DNA of 56,479 bases from contig JAISMY010000099.1 in assembly GCA_031276485.1 (NCBI GenBank), positions 1-56,479 of the forward strand. The letters are read 5' to 3'. The position numbers were made by a program, and so were the translations under genes. Source of the DNA: Desulfovibrio sp. Lineage in GTDB: Bacteria; Desulfobacterota; Desulfovibrionia; Desulfovibrionales; Desulfovibrionaceae. The notes below the pieces were generated by a model that saw only the letters and a program-made list of their open reading frames with translations, was not told the DNA's origin and did no database searches. Below are positions 7,945-16,809 of this stretch, piece after piece. Position 1 is the first letter of the stretch. Each line of letters starts with the position of its first letter.

Positions 7945-10215
7945 ATGGAAACGGAAAAACAGCTTCAACGCCTGAACGAACGTCTGGCGTACATGCGCGA
8001 CATCTTCGCGGACAAGGACAACGAGCAGGTCCGGCAGCTCGGGGCCGAGACTGCGGGATACGCCCTGCGTGCCCCCGATCTGGACGCGCGCGGGCGGCGC
8101 GATGCGCTCCTCACCCTGGAAGAACGCTTCGTTTCCGCAGAAGGAATCCTGGAAGCCGCCCTGACCCCCATGGACAAGGTGCGCATCGTGCGCCATCCCC
8201 AACGTTTCTGCCTGCGCGACATCCTGGAAAACGTCTACGACGGTTATACGGAAATCGGCAGCATGGACGAACACTCCATAGACCCCGCCATGGTCATCGC
8301 CCGCGGCTACATCACCCGCCGGCACGGCAAACGGGTCACCAACCAGTCGGTGATGATCGTCGGGCACGAAAAAGGACGCGGCGAAGAATTCCGCAACGGC
8401 GGCTCGGCCAAGCCCTGGGGCAACGCCAAGGCGCTGCATTACATGAAGGTCGCGGAAACGGAAAACATCCCCGTGCACGCCTTCGTCTTCACCCCCGGCT
8501 CCTACCCCATAGAGGACACGCCGGGCGCGGCGCAGCAGATAGCCGCCAACATTTACGGCATGGCCTCCCTGCGCGTCCCCGTGATCGCCGTGATTTCCGA
8601 AGGCGGATCCGGCGGCGCCGAGGCCGTGGCCCTGGCCGACCGCAGGCTCATGTTTTCCCACGGGTATTATTCGGTGATTTCCCCCGAAGGCGCGGCGGCC
8701 ATAGAAGGCAAACCCGGTCCCGACGGGCGGGTGTCCCACGCCCTTGTGGAACAATGCGCCCTGCGCATGAAAATAACCGCCGAAGACAACCTGCGCATGG
8801 GCTATGTAGACCAGATCATCATGGAACCGGACCTCGGCGCGCGACCCTACCATTACGATTTTTTCCGGAGCCTGCGCCAGGAACTGCTGCGCGTGACCGA
8901 CGAGGTGTCCATCAGCGTGCGCGGCCTGCCCCTGTTCCGCGCCCTGCGCCTGCGCAGCAGACACAAACGCGCCGCGCAGGGCCTGGATTTTGAAACGTCC
9001 TATGTGCGCTGGAACCTGCCTCCCTCGGCCCAGGTCCGCCTGGTGAACAGACGACACCGCAAATTCCGCGGGCTGTCTCTGCAAGCCGCGCGGGATCTCA
9101 CGCCTCTCTCCCGGCGTATCGCCGACATCCGCAGGGAAGCCGGCTGGATCGTCTATTCCCGCTTCAGGCACGACATGCTGCAAAAGCGGCGCCGGGATGT
9201 TTCGGAATATGTGGAAGAAGTCAAATCCGAGTGGACGCTCTTTTTTGAACGCGCCCTGGCCCCCCTGCACAAGCTGGCCGCCCTGTTCGGCCGCGCCTCC
9301 GGACGCCTGAGCGTGGAAACCGTCCGTGAACTTACCGAACTTTCCGAGTGGAACGACAATCAGGAGCAGCGCGGCCGCCGCTGGGCCTATATCAGTGCCG
9401 GCGCCGGCGAGGACAGGGCCGTTTCCTGCCCGAACTCCGGCATACACGGCTGCCTCGACCAGTGGGCGCCTGATCTCTACGGAGAATTTGCCGGCGTCTG
9501 CCCCAACTGCGGGCACCATTTCCCCATGGAATACCAATGGTATCTGCACAACGTGTTCGACGAAGGCTCCGTTGTCGAGTTCGCGGAGGACGTGGAGGCG
9601 TGCAACCCCCTGGACATGGAAGGCTTCTCGGCCAAAATTGCGGCAAGCAGGCAAAAGACGGGGCGAAAAAGCGCCTGCATGGTCTTCGAGGCCCGCATCA
9701 AGGACGTGCGCCTGATAACGGCCATGCTCACGGGGGATTTTCGCGGGGGCACCGTGGGCGCCGCGGAGGGAGAAAAATTCATCCGGGCGGCGGAACGGGC
9801 GGCGCGCATGCGCTTTCCCTTTTTCGCCTATGTACACGGCACGGCGGGCATCCGCATTCAGGAAGGCACCAACGGCCTGATTCAGATGCCGCGCTGCACC
9901 ATGGCCGTGCGCCGCTATATCGACGCCGGCGGGTTGTATATAGTCTGTTACGACACCAAATCCTACGCCGGGCCGGTTGCCAGTTTCCTGGGCTGCTCCC
10001 CCTACCAGTTCGGCATCCGCTCGGCCGACGTGGGATTCGCCGGTCCGGCGGTCATCACGGAAACCACCGGACTGCCCGTGCCGCCGCACTACCACAACGT
10101 CTACAAGGCCCTGGCCCGGGGGCATATTCAGGGTATCTGGGACCGGCGCGAACTGCGCTTCAACCTGAGCCGCGCCCTGTTGACCATGGGCGGCCGCAAT
10201 CTGTACTATCGCTAG
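7945..10215 (+). CDS. Fused acetyl-CoA carboxylase carboxyltransferase (AccA-AccD)
   Basis: This 756-residue protein joins both carboxyltransferase halves, which move the carboxyl group from biotin to acetyl-CoA. The alpha-like half comes first, with the oxyanion loop EGGSGGAEA at 219-227. The beta-like half starts with a zinc ribbon whose first pair is stretched: Cys495 and Cys503, then Cys519 and Cys522. It goes on to the crotonase-type glycine loops FRGGTVGAAEG and GTAGIRIQEGTNG. In E. coli these are separate genes; the fusion is my main Desulfovibrio cue. The ATG at 7945 is favoured over a TTG five codons upstream, but neither has a Shine-Dalgarno because a repeat element ends at 7941. 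The following biotinyl-like gene is 39 bp downstream. Confidence 0.85.
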   Translation: METEKQLQRLNERLAYMRDIFADKDNEQVRQLGAETAGYALRAPDLDARGRRDALLTLEERFVSAEGILEAALTPMDKVRIVRHPQRFCLRDILENVYDGYTEIGSMDEHSIDPAMVIARGYITRRHGKRVTNQSVMIVGHEKGRGEEFRNGGSAKPWGNAKALHYMKVAETENIPVHAFVFTPGSYPIEDTPGAAQQIAANIYGMASLRVPVIAVISEGGSGGAEAVALADRRLMFSHGYYSVISPEGAAAIEGKPGPDGRVSHALVEQCALRMKITAEDNLRMGYVDQIIMEPDLGARPYHYDFFRSLRQELLRVTDEVSISVRGLPLFRALRLRSRHKRAAQGLDFETSYVRWNLPPSAQVRLVNRRHRKFRGLSLQAARDLTPLSRRIADIRREAGWIVYSRFRHDMLQKRRRDVSEYVEEVKSEWTLFFERALAPLHKLAALFGRASGRLSVETVRELTELSEWNDNQEQRGRRWAYISAGAGEDRAVSCPNSGIHGCLDQWAPDLYGEFAGVCPNCGHHFPMEYQWYLHNVFDEGSVVEFAEDVEACNPLDMEGFSAKIAASRQKTGRKSACMVFEARIKDVRLITAMLTGDFRGGTVGAAEGEKFIRAAERAARMRFPFFAYVHGTAGIRIQEGTNGLIQMPRCTMAVRRYIDAGGLYIVCYDTKSYAGPVASFLGCSPYQFGIRSADVGFAGPAVITETTGLPVPPHYHNVYKALARGHIQGIWDRRELRFNLSRALLTMGGRNLYYR

Positions 10216-10254
10216 TATTGCGGTTATGTATTATGACATCAGACTTGAGGACAC

Positions 10255-10908
10255 ATGCTCGACATAAGCGCCCTGCTTGAAGAAATCAAGGCTTCGCCGT
10301 ATGAAGAGACAGTCGTCCGCGCCCCGCACTCGGGATCGGCGGCCTTTCCCGAGAACCTTGCGTCCGGAACACAGGTGAACGGCCCGTCCGGCGACTTCCG
10401 CGAACGGCCCGGCACCCTGCTGGCCTGCATTGAACGGGAACGCAACCTGCGCGCCGTGACCTGCCCGGAACGGGGCGAAATCGTCGCCGTACACAGGGAA
10501 CTGCACGGCAGTTTTGTCGAGGCCGGCACGGAGCTGGTGCGCTTGCGCCACTTCCTTTCGCGCGCCGAAGTGGAGGAACGCATCCTGAAAAAAGCGCTGC
10601 ATCTCTTCCTTGCGCCCGAGCGCGCCAGGTATTATTTTACCCCTGCGCAGGATATCAAGATCAAGACGGCAGGCCCGAAAAGCGTGTCCGTGCGCGACGG
10701 CGAGGAACTTTTCATCATGTCGCGGATGAAGCGCGAAACGCCCCTGCGCTACAGCGGTCCGGAGGGCGTGTTGTATGCCGTGTACTTCAGCCACGCCGCC
10801 GACGTGGACACGGGCCATCCCCTGATCGGGGTGTGTCCCCCCGGTCTTGTGGGTCAGGTGGAAGACGTTGTGGCGCGTGTGCGCACGGAATGGAAGGAAA
10901 CATCGTGA
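10255..10908 (+). CDS. Biotinyl/lipoyl-like domain protein lacking the acceptor lysine
   Basis: The 217-residue protein begins after a GAGG ribosome site. Residues 18-90 read like a barrel-sandwich biotinyl domain: an AP-SG turn, then [16 protein letters not shown] followed by [13 protein letters not shown], which parallels the G-x-V-xx-G-xx-L ending of BCCP. Where BCCP has Glu-Ala-Met-Lys-Met, this protein has Ile59-Glu-Arg-Glu-Arg-Asn64, so no lysine is available for biotin. The last 120 residues are not recognised. It is adjacent to accAD, so a structural or regulatory role in the carboxylase is the likely job. A true BCCP must be encoded elsewhere. Confidence 0.55.
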   Translation: MLDISALLEEIKASPYEETVVRAPHSGSAAFPENLASGTQVNGPSGDFRERPGTLLACIERERNLRAVTCPERGEIVAVHRELHGSFVEAGTELVRLRHFLSRAEVEERILKKALHLFLAPERARYYFTPAQDIKIKTAGPKSVSVRDGEELFIMSRMKRETPLRYSGPEGVLYAVYFSHAADVDTGHPLIGVCPPGLVGQVEDVVARVRTEWKETS

Positions 10909-10909
10909 C

Positions 10910-10929
10910 GCGGCGGGTTTCTCCGCCGC
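10910..10929. terminator. GC hairpin between the carboxylase genes and ssb
   Basis: GCGGCGG-GTTTCT-CCGCCGC is a perfect 7-bp stem that begins just after the stop codon of the preceding gene. A second GC-rich inverted repeat (GGGGGCCGCGCCCCCC) follows at about 10943. Neither has a T tract, so termination is possible but unproven. Confidence 0.35.
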
Positions 10930-11020
10930 AGAGCATGCACAACCGGGGGCCGCGCCCCCCGCAGTCCATCGGGACGCCCCGCGCACAGCCGGGGAGCTTC
11001 CCTGGAGCAGGAGAACCCTC

Positions 11021-11512
11021 ATGGTCAACAAGGTCATTCTCATCGGCCGCCTGGGCCGGGATCCGGAACTGCGCTATACAAGTAACGGATTGCCCATAGC
11101 CAATCTGCGCATCGCCACGGACGAATCCTACACGGACCGCGAAGGCAACCGGGTGGAAAAAACGGAGTGGCACACGGTCGTCGTGTTCCAGCGCGAAGCG
11201 GAAAACTGCGCCAACTACTTGTCCAAGGGCAGACTCGTGTACGTGGAAGGCAGCCTGCAGACGCGCAAATGGCAGGACCAGCAGGGCCAGGACCGCTACA
11301 GCACAGAGGTCAAAGCCATGCGTGTGCGCTTTCTGGAACGCAAAAGCAGCCGGGAAGAAGGCGAGGACGGCACGCAGCGCAAGGATGAAGGCTCGTATCG
11401 TAAGGAAACCCCGCGTCCGCGGGAACAGGAGCGCAACGACGGCAACCGGCAGGAAGATTTCGGGCCGGCCTTCCCCTCCGAAGCCGGCGGCATGGACGAT
11501 GTGCCCTTTTAG
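11021..11512 (+). CDS. ssb: Single-stranded DNA-binding protein
   Basis: SSB coats single-stranded DNA during replication, repair and recombination. The 163-residue protein opens [19 protein letters not shown] and has the OB-fold landmarks [24 protein letters not shown] and the LQTRKWQDQ strand. A charged, unstructured linker leads to the acidic tip MDDVPF, which recruits partner proteins. Earlier in-frame starts are rejected because the OB fold begins here and GGAGCAGGAG lies upstream. It is the first gene of a tight run with cheX, topA and smpB. Confidence 0.95.
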   Translation: MVNKVILIGRLGRDPELRYTSNGLPIANLRIATDESYTDREGNRVEKTEWHTVVVFQREAENCANYLSKGRLVYVEGSLQTRKWQDQQGQDRYSTEVKAMRVRFLERKSSREEGEDGTQRKDEGSYRKETPRPREQERNDGNRQEDFGPAFPSEAGGMDDVPF

Positions 11513-11514
11513 CA

Positions 11515-11976
11515 ATGAACGAAGACATTGAAACAGCAAAGGATTTCATCAGGGCCACCCTTGACGTCCTGAAGACCATGGCGTTTTTGGAGGCCAAGGC
11601 GGGCACACCTTACGTCAAGAAGGACCGCACGGCTGAGGGTGATGTGTCGGCGATCATCGGCGTGACCGGAGACCGGACCGGCACCATTTCCGTATCTTTC
11701 AGCCGGGCCTGCGCCCTGGCCCTGGTCAGGGGCATGCTCGGCGATTCCGTTGAGGATATCGTCCAAGACACCCGGGATGCCGTGGGCGAGTTGGCCAACA
11801 TGGTCTCGGGGCAGGCCCGCGCTTCGTTGGCGGCCAGGGGCATAGTCATGCAGGGGTCCACCCCGTCCGTAATCATGGGCGTAGGGCATCACATCAGCCA
11901 TCAGTCCGGCAGGCCGGTCATGGCCATTCCTTTCAGCGCGGAATCCGGCGAGTTCACCGTCGAATTCTGTTTTTAG
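11515..11976 (+). CDS. cheX: CheX-like CheY-P phosphatase
   Basis: CheX/CheC/FliY proteins dephosphorylate the chemotaxis response regulator CheY. The 153-residue length fits a single-domain CheX. The signature helix reads DAVGELANMVSGQAR: the Glu and the Asn two residues after it form the E-xx-N active site. Only one such site is present, as in CheX rather than CheC. The ATG is two bases after the ssb stop, so translation is probably coupled. No other chemotaxis gene is close by. A general CheX-like phosphatase for another response regulator is the alternative. Confidence 0.8.
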   Translation: MNEDIETAKDFIRATLDVLKTMAFLEAKAGTPYVKKDRTAEGDVSAIIGVTGDRTGTISVSFSRACALALVRGMLGDSVEDIVQDTRDAVGELANMVSGQARASLAARGIVMQGSTPSVIMGVGHHISHQSGRPVMAIPFSAESGEFTVEFCF

Positions 11977-11985
11977 GCGGTTCTG

Positions 11986-14244
11986 ATGGCAAAAAATCTC
12001 ATCATCGTGGAGTCTCCGGCCAAGGTCAAAACCATAGGCAAATTTCTGGGCAAGGACTACAAGGTGCAGGCCAGCGTCGGACACATTCTCGACCTGCCCA
12101 AAAAATCCCTGGCCGTCGACGAGCAGAACGGGTTTGCCGCGCACTACGAAATTATCCCCGGCAAGGAAAAGGTCGTCGAAGACCTGAAAAAGGCGGCGGC
12201 CAAAGCCGACAACATTTTTCTGGCCCCCGACCCGGACCGCGAAGGCGAGGCCATTGCCTGGCATGTGGCCACAGTCATCGCGCCGGAAAGCTGCGGCAAG
12301 ACGATCCAGCGCATCAGCTTCAACGAGATTACGCGCAGGGCCGTGGAAGAAGCCCTGCGCCGGCCCGCGCCCCTGAACGAAGACCTCTACGATGCCCAGC
12401 AGGCGCGCCGCATACTGGACCGCCTGGTCGGCTACAAAATTTCTCCCCTGCTCTGGAAAAAAGTCAAGCGCGGCATCTCCGCCGGGCGTGTGCAGAGCGT
12501 CGCGCTGCGCCTGCTTGTCGAACGTGATGCCGAAAGAAAAGCCTTCGTGCCGGAAGAATTCTGGCAGTTCAGGGCCTTCCTGCGCGGAAAAGAGGGGCCG
12601 GCATTCCGGGCGGACCTGCACAAAGTGCAGGGCAAAAAACCCCGCATCCCCGATGCAGCCGCCGCGGACGCACTGGAAAAAAACATCCTCGGCGGGGACA
12701 AATCCCCCCTCTTCACCGTGGACGGCGTCGAGGTCAAAACGCGGGAAAAAAACCCGCCGCCCCCGTTTACCACCTCCACCATGCAGCAGGCCGCCCATCA
12801 GCGTCTCGGTTTCACGGCTAAAAAAACCATGAGCGTCGCGCAACGCCTCTATGAAGGAGTGGACGTCGGAGAGGAAGGGAGTAAAGCCCTCATCACCTAC
12901 ATGCGTACGGACTCCGTACGCGTTTCCGAAGAAGCGCGCGCCGCTGCCGAAGAGTACATCGTCCGCACTTTCGGCGCGGAATATTATCCCGCCAAAGCGC
13001 GACGCTATAAAACACGCGCTGCCGCCCAGGATGCGCACGAGGCCGTGCGTCCCGTGGACGTGAACGTTGTCCCCGAATCCCTGAAAGGCGTGCTGCCCTC
13101 GGACCAATACCGGCTGTACAGCCTGATCTGGGCGCGGTTCACGGCATCGCAGGCCGCCGCGGCCAAGGTGGAGGACACTGTTGTCCTTGCCTCGCGCAAC
13201 GGGGCGCAGTTCCGCGCCCGCGGGGAACGCGTGCTTTTCCCCGGTTTTTACGTCTTTACACCCCAGAAAAGCGACGATGCCGTCGATCTGCCCCAGCTCG
13301 CCCCCGGCGCGCCCCTGACCCTGGAAAAACTGGAAAAGGAACAGAAGTTCACCCAACCCCCGCCCGCCTACAACGAAGCCTCCCTGGTGCGGGAACTGGA
13401 AGAAAAGGGCATAGGCCGGCCATCTACCTACGCGAGCATCATCGCCACCCTGCAGGATCGCGGCTATGCCTGCATCGCGGACAAGCATTTCGGCGTCACC
13501 GACCTCGGATGCGTGGTCTGCGGACTGCTGACGGACAACTTCACCGAACTCATGGATGTCGGCTTTACCGCCCAAATGGAGGAGAAGCTGGACAAGGTGG
13601 CTGAAGGCAAGGAAAAGCGGGCGGCCCTGCTCGACGAGTTCAGCAAACATTTCAACCCGGTGCTGGAACAGGCCGCCAGGGCCATGAATTCCGTGAAAGG
13701 CGGCGTGCCGTCCGGACTGTCCTGCCCGGACTGCGGTAAGCCTTTACAGATCAGGTTCGGCAAAAGCGGGACCTTCATGGCCTGCTCCGGCTACCCCGAG
13801 TGCCGCTTCACCAGCGACTTCAACCGCGACGATAAGGGGGCTGCGACGCTTGTCGCGCGCGAAAAGGAAGAACGTGAAGTTGTCGGCAAGTGCCCGGAAT
13901 GCGGCGCGGACCTGCTTGTCAAACGTTCCCGCACAGGCAGCCGCTTCGTCGCCTGCTCCGGCTACCCGGCCTGCCGCCATGCCGAACCGTACAGCATGGG
14001 CGTACCCTGCCCCGTGTGCGGGCAAGGCGAACTGGCGGAGAAAAGTTCGCGGCGCGGAAAAATATTTTACAGTTGCAGCCGTTACCCTGCCTGCGATTTC
14101 GCCATGTGGGATCAGCCGCTCAACGAATCGTGCCCGAAGTGCGGCTTCGGCGCGCTCGGCCTGAAAAAGGCACGCGGCACCACCTCTGTCGTTTGCCCGA
14201 ACAAGAGCTGCAGCTTCAAGCGAAACGCGGGTGAAAGCGAATGA
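11986..14244 (+). CDS. topA: DNA topoisomerase I
   Basis: TopA relaxes negative supercoils by passing strands through a transient 5'-phosphotyrosine break. The N-terminal Toprim domain has VESPAK near residue 9 and the metal-binding DPDREGE at 82-88. The nucleophile is Tyr305 in TYMRTDS. The C-terminal third has a series of CxxC zinc fingers: CPDCGK, CPECGA, CPVCGQ and CPKCGF with their partner cysteines. The 752-residue length is normal for the zinc-finger type. It begins nine bases after cheX and overlaps the proposed smpB start, so all four genes form one unit. Confidence 0.95.
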   Translation: MAKNLIIVESPAKVKTIGKFLGKDYKVQASVGHILDLPKKSLAVDEQNGFAAHYEIIPGKEKVVEDLKKAAAKADNIFLAPDPDREGEAIAWHVATVIAPESCGKTIQRISFNEITRRAVEEALRRPAPLNEDLYDAQQARRILDRLVGYKISPLLWKKVKRGISAGRVQSVALRLLVERDAERKAFVPEEFWQFRAFLRGKEGPAFRADLHKVQGKKPRIPDAAAADALEKNILGGDKSPLFTVDGVEVKTREKNPPPPFTTSTMQQAAHQRLGFTAKKTMSVAQRLYEGVDVGEEGSKALITYMRTDSVRVSEEARAAAEEYIVRTFGAEYYPAKARRYKTRAAAQDAHEAVRPVDVNVVPESLKGVLPSDQYRLYSLIWARFTASQAAAAKVEDTVVLASRNGAQFRARGERVLFPGFYVFTPQKSDDAVDLPQLAPGAPLTLEKLEKEQKFTQPPPAYNEASLVRELEEKGIGRPSTYASIIATLQDRGYACIADKHFGVTDLGCVVCGLLTDNFTELMDVGFTAQMEEKLDKVAEGKEKRAALLDEFSKHFNPVLEQAARAMNSVKGGVPSGLSCPDCGKPLQIRFGKSGTFMACSGYPECRFTSDFNRDDKGAATLVAREKEEREVVGKCPECGADLLVKRSRTGSRFVACSGYPACRHAEPYSMGVPCPVCGQGELAEKSSRRGKIFYSCSRYPACDFAMWDQPLNESCPKCGFGALGLKKARGTTSVVCPNKSCSFKRNAGESE

Positions 14245-14719
14245 TGTTCCGGTGAGCGGGAAAAAAGAACAACCGGGCCTGATTGCCGAAAACAGGAAAG
14301 CGCGACATTTTTTTGAATTCCTGGAGTTCTTCGAGGCGGGGATCGCCCTTACGGGCCCGGAAATCAAGAGCATACGCGCCGGCGGCGCCAACTTTCACGA
14401 TGCCTTTGTCCGCTTTCGAGGGCGTGAAGCCTTTGCAGTCGGCCTGCATGTCGCCCCTTACAAACATGCCGGCTTCGCGGAGCAGGAGCCGGACAGGGAA
14501 CGCAAGCTTCTGCTGCACGCGCGGGAGTTACGCGTCCTGTCTGCGGCTGTTGCGCAGCAGGGGCTGGCTTTGGTGCTCGCCAACCTGCATTTCCGCGCCG
14601 GGCGGGTCAAGGTCGAACTGGCTCTGGCCAGAGGCCGCAAACTGGGCGACAGGCGGGAACATCTCAGGCAGACGGCGGCGCGGCGCGACGCTGAACGCGA
14701 CATGGCGGGGCGGATCTGA
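14231..14719 (+). CDS. smpB: SsrA-binding protein SmpB
   Basis: SmpB carries tmRNA to stalled ribosomes for trans-translation. Recognisable blocks are LIAENRKARHFF, the EAGIALTGPEIKSIRAG strand, DAFVRFRGREAF, RKLLLHARELRVL and the ELALARGRKLGDRRE tail with its basic end. The frame opens with GTG at 14231, which overlaps topA by 14 bases and gives 162 residues. A second GTG at 14252 would give 155 residues and a more typical N terminus; neither has a clear ribosome site. No ssrA gene was seen in the window. Confidence 0.9.
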   Translation: MKANDVPVSGKKEQPGLIAENRKARHFFEFLEFFEAGIALTGPEIKSIRAGGANFHDAFVRFRGREAFAVGLHVAPYKHAGFAEQEPDRERKLLLHARELRVLSAAVAQQGLALVLANLHFRAGRVKVELALARGRKLGDRREHLRQTAARRDAERDMAGRI

Positions 14720-14886
14720 AGCGCGGCGTCGGCATCCTCTTTGCTCAAATCATAAAGGAAATTTTGATTCTTCAGACTTTCTTGTGGGTCATCTCATCGT
14801 AAGCGATCACGTGGTAAAGTGCATGAAATAATTGAACATGCTTAAAAGCGTATCATATTTTTCTCCACAGCTTACAAATTAATAGT

Positions 14887-15177
14887 ATGATATTTCAGTA
14901 TGTTCACATAAAAAGCGATTTTGCTGTCCAAATTTTGATGCAACATCAGTTCAATAGTGAACTTGACTTGAATTGCTTGCCTTCCGGTAAATTTGCGGTG
15001 AATGAGCTGATTTTTCAACTTGGAATGTTTGTGATTTACATGTTGCGAGTAATAGGTCAGACTCTTCTTGATCCGAGTATACAGAATATGAAGGATGCTA
15101 CGCGACATCGTTTGCGTACGGTAATACGGAATCTGATGTATCTGAGCGGAAAAATAGTGCGACACGCGCGTAGATAA
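14887..15177 (+). pseudogene. IS1380-type transposase C-terminal remnant
   Basis: The 96-codon frame carries a block typical of the C-terminal part of IS1380-family DDE transposases as I remember them: SELDLNCLPSGKFAVNEL, then RVIGQTLL, then RHRLRTVIRNL and a final VRHARR. The catalytic part is missing and the sequence is AT-rich. The proper C-terminal extension is cut by a stop at 15175. No inverted ends were identified, so this is a decayed insertion sequence. It sits beside the PLD nuclease gene and marks the area as a site of past insertion. Confidence 0.6.
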
Positions 15178-15599
15178 GTGTTGAGAGTTGTTCGATATAA
15201 TGGGAGCGGTTTTATTTTTTGCGGTCTACCGTAAGCTTATGATGATATAGTTTATATATAAATTGTAAATTACACATATAGGTAAATTGCATCAAAAATT
15301 CGGAATAACTGTAAAAATATAATGTACGATAGAAATAATTTGAGGTAAGAAATGAATACGTCATAAGTTCGCGCCTAATGTTCTTATTTTCGTTATAAAC
15401 TATGCCATTATAGCGCTATAGTAGGTCGTTTGCAACTGTGATTACCGATTCAGGAATATCCTTACTGACTGCAGACAGCATCACGCGCGAATATCACGCT
15501 CGGCTATTTTTATTGCAACATTGTGAAAGTATTGGGCAAATGAGAGGATTTACCGGTGATAACTCAAGGCCACATGACGATTATACCTCTTCTGCAAAT
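15178..15599. other. AT-rich gene-free stretch
   Basis: No open frame of credible length, no hairpin with a T tract and no match to the repeat families was noticed. Base composition matches the neighbouring remnant and nuclease gene, so the whole 14720-16440 block looks like foreign or decayed DNA. Confidence 0.6.
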
Positions 15600-16385
15600 T
15601 CATATCCAGAGTTTTAAGTATTTACCTGGAGAAATAAATCGAATAAGTCCAATATCTCTAAGGCGTTGAAGAACTTGTCTAATCTTTGCAGCTCTATTAT
15701 GGTTGTTAGGATATTGATTTTTCAATTTATCAGCAAGATATGATACAGTTTCTGAAGAAAAAAATAATTTATCAATCGAATTAAGTTCAATAAACACATT
15801 TTTTTGCCAACCAGTAAGATTGTCAAGAATAGCTTTCTTATCATTATCATATATATCATCCACCATATGTAAGTTTATATTTGGAAACTTAAGAAATTGC
15901 ATTTTTGGTATTGATTTAAGGATATTCTTTATACGATTAACAGAATATATAGAAATTTTCCCTGTCAATTCATCAGTAGTTAATAATTTATAATCTTCCA
16001 AAGCTTTATTAATTAAGCATTCATTATTTGTTATAATACCATATTCAAAATTACGCTTGAGTCCTGATTTTGTAAGATTAGCTGAAGTTATTATACATGT
16101 ACGTCTATCAAAAATATAAAATTTAGCATGTAAATCAGATCTATTATATACGGTATTACGCAGGACAAGTTTTTTAATTGCGGATATATCTGATGCCTGA
16201 TTATAAAAATTTTTCAAGTTAATATTTGTAATAAGCTTTATATTAACTTCATCTTTTTTTACTAATAGAATATCATCTACAATTTCTTCTTTGATGAAGG
16301 GTGAACATAAATAAATCTCTGCATTTGCAGACTGACATAAGGATAAAAATTTTTTGTGGAGTGGCGTATTTATTATTTCTATCAT
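15600..16385 (-). CDS. PLD-family nuclease with DpnI-like winged-helix tail
   Basis: The 261-residue protein has one phospholipase-D/nuclease HKD motif: His86, Lys88 and Asp93 in HAKFYIFD, followed by TSAN ending at Asn103. A single motif implies an active site built by dimerisation, as in Nuc or BfiI. Residues 191-261 resemble the winged helix at the end of DpnI and Dam-replacing proteins (KIRQVLQRLRDIGLIRF, then GKYLKL). The combination suggests a sequence-reading DNA cutter: a restriction enzyme or an orphan defence nuclease. No methyltransferase gene lies next to it. The gene is very AT-rich and sits by an IS remnant, so it was probably acquired. The ribosome site is weak. Confidence 0.7.
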   Translation of the reverse strand: MIEIINTPLHKKFLSLCQSANAEIYLCSPFIKEEIVDDILLVKKDEVNIKLITNINLKNFYNQASDISAIKKLVLRNTVYNRSDLHAKFYIFDRRTCIITSANLTKSGLKRNFEYGIITNNECLINKALEDYKLLTTDELTGKISIYSVNRIKNILKSIPKMQFLKFPNINLHMVDDIYDNDKKAILDNLTGWQKNVFIELNSIDKLFFSSETVSYLADKLKNQYPNNHNRAAKIRQVLQRLRDIGLIRFISPGKYLKLWI

Positions 16386-16809
16386 TTTATTAACCTAAAC
16401 ATTACCGGGAGCATTATTTGTTAAACACATATTTATAGACAGCATTCCTTCAATGTGGAGAAAATTTGAAGGCTATATTCAACAATTCGGCTGCAGGGAC
16501 TGCGCGGCATCTTTCCTTTCGCCCATAACGCTGAATATATCCTTACTATGGCCGGCAGGTTAATCTTGTTCTCAAGGTAATGTCAAGAGAGCCGAATACA
16601 GCCCTTGACGCCGGGGCGAGAAAGGACGAAATTCGCCGAACCGGTTACAGCAATGTAAACCTGTTTGTACCGGCAGGCGCGGTCTGCGGGCACGCGGGTC
16701 AAGGTGGCCGCGCCCCCTTGCGGGGAGCGGGGCAGAGCCCAGCGTAAAATGTTGTGCATCAAGAATGGAGCGGACCCCGGCAAAAAATAACCGGTTAAGG
16801 ATACTTGCC
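16386..16809. other. Gene-free stretch between the nuclease gene and rdgC
   Basis: The left part is AT-rich and should hold the promoter of the minus-strand nuclease gene, though no clear -35/-10 pair was found. The right part is GC-rich with runs such as GGTGGCCGCGCCCCCTTGC that can form hairpins. No gene is seen. Confidence 0.5.
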
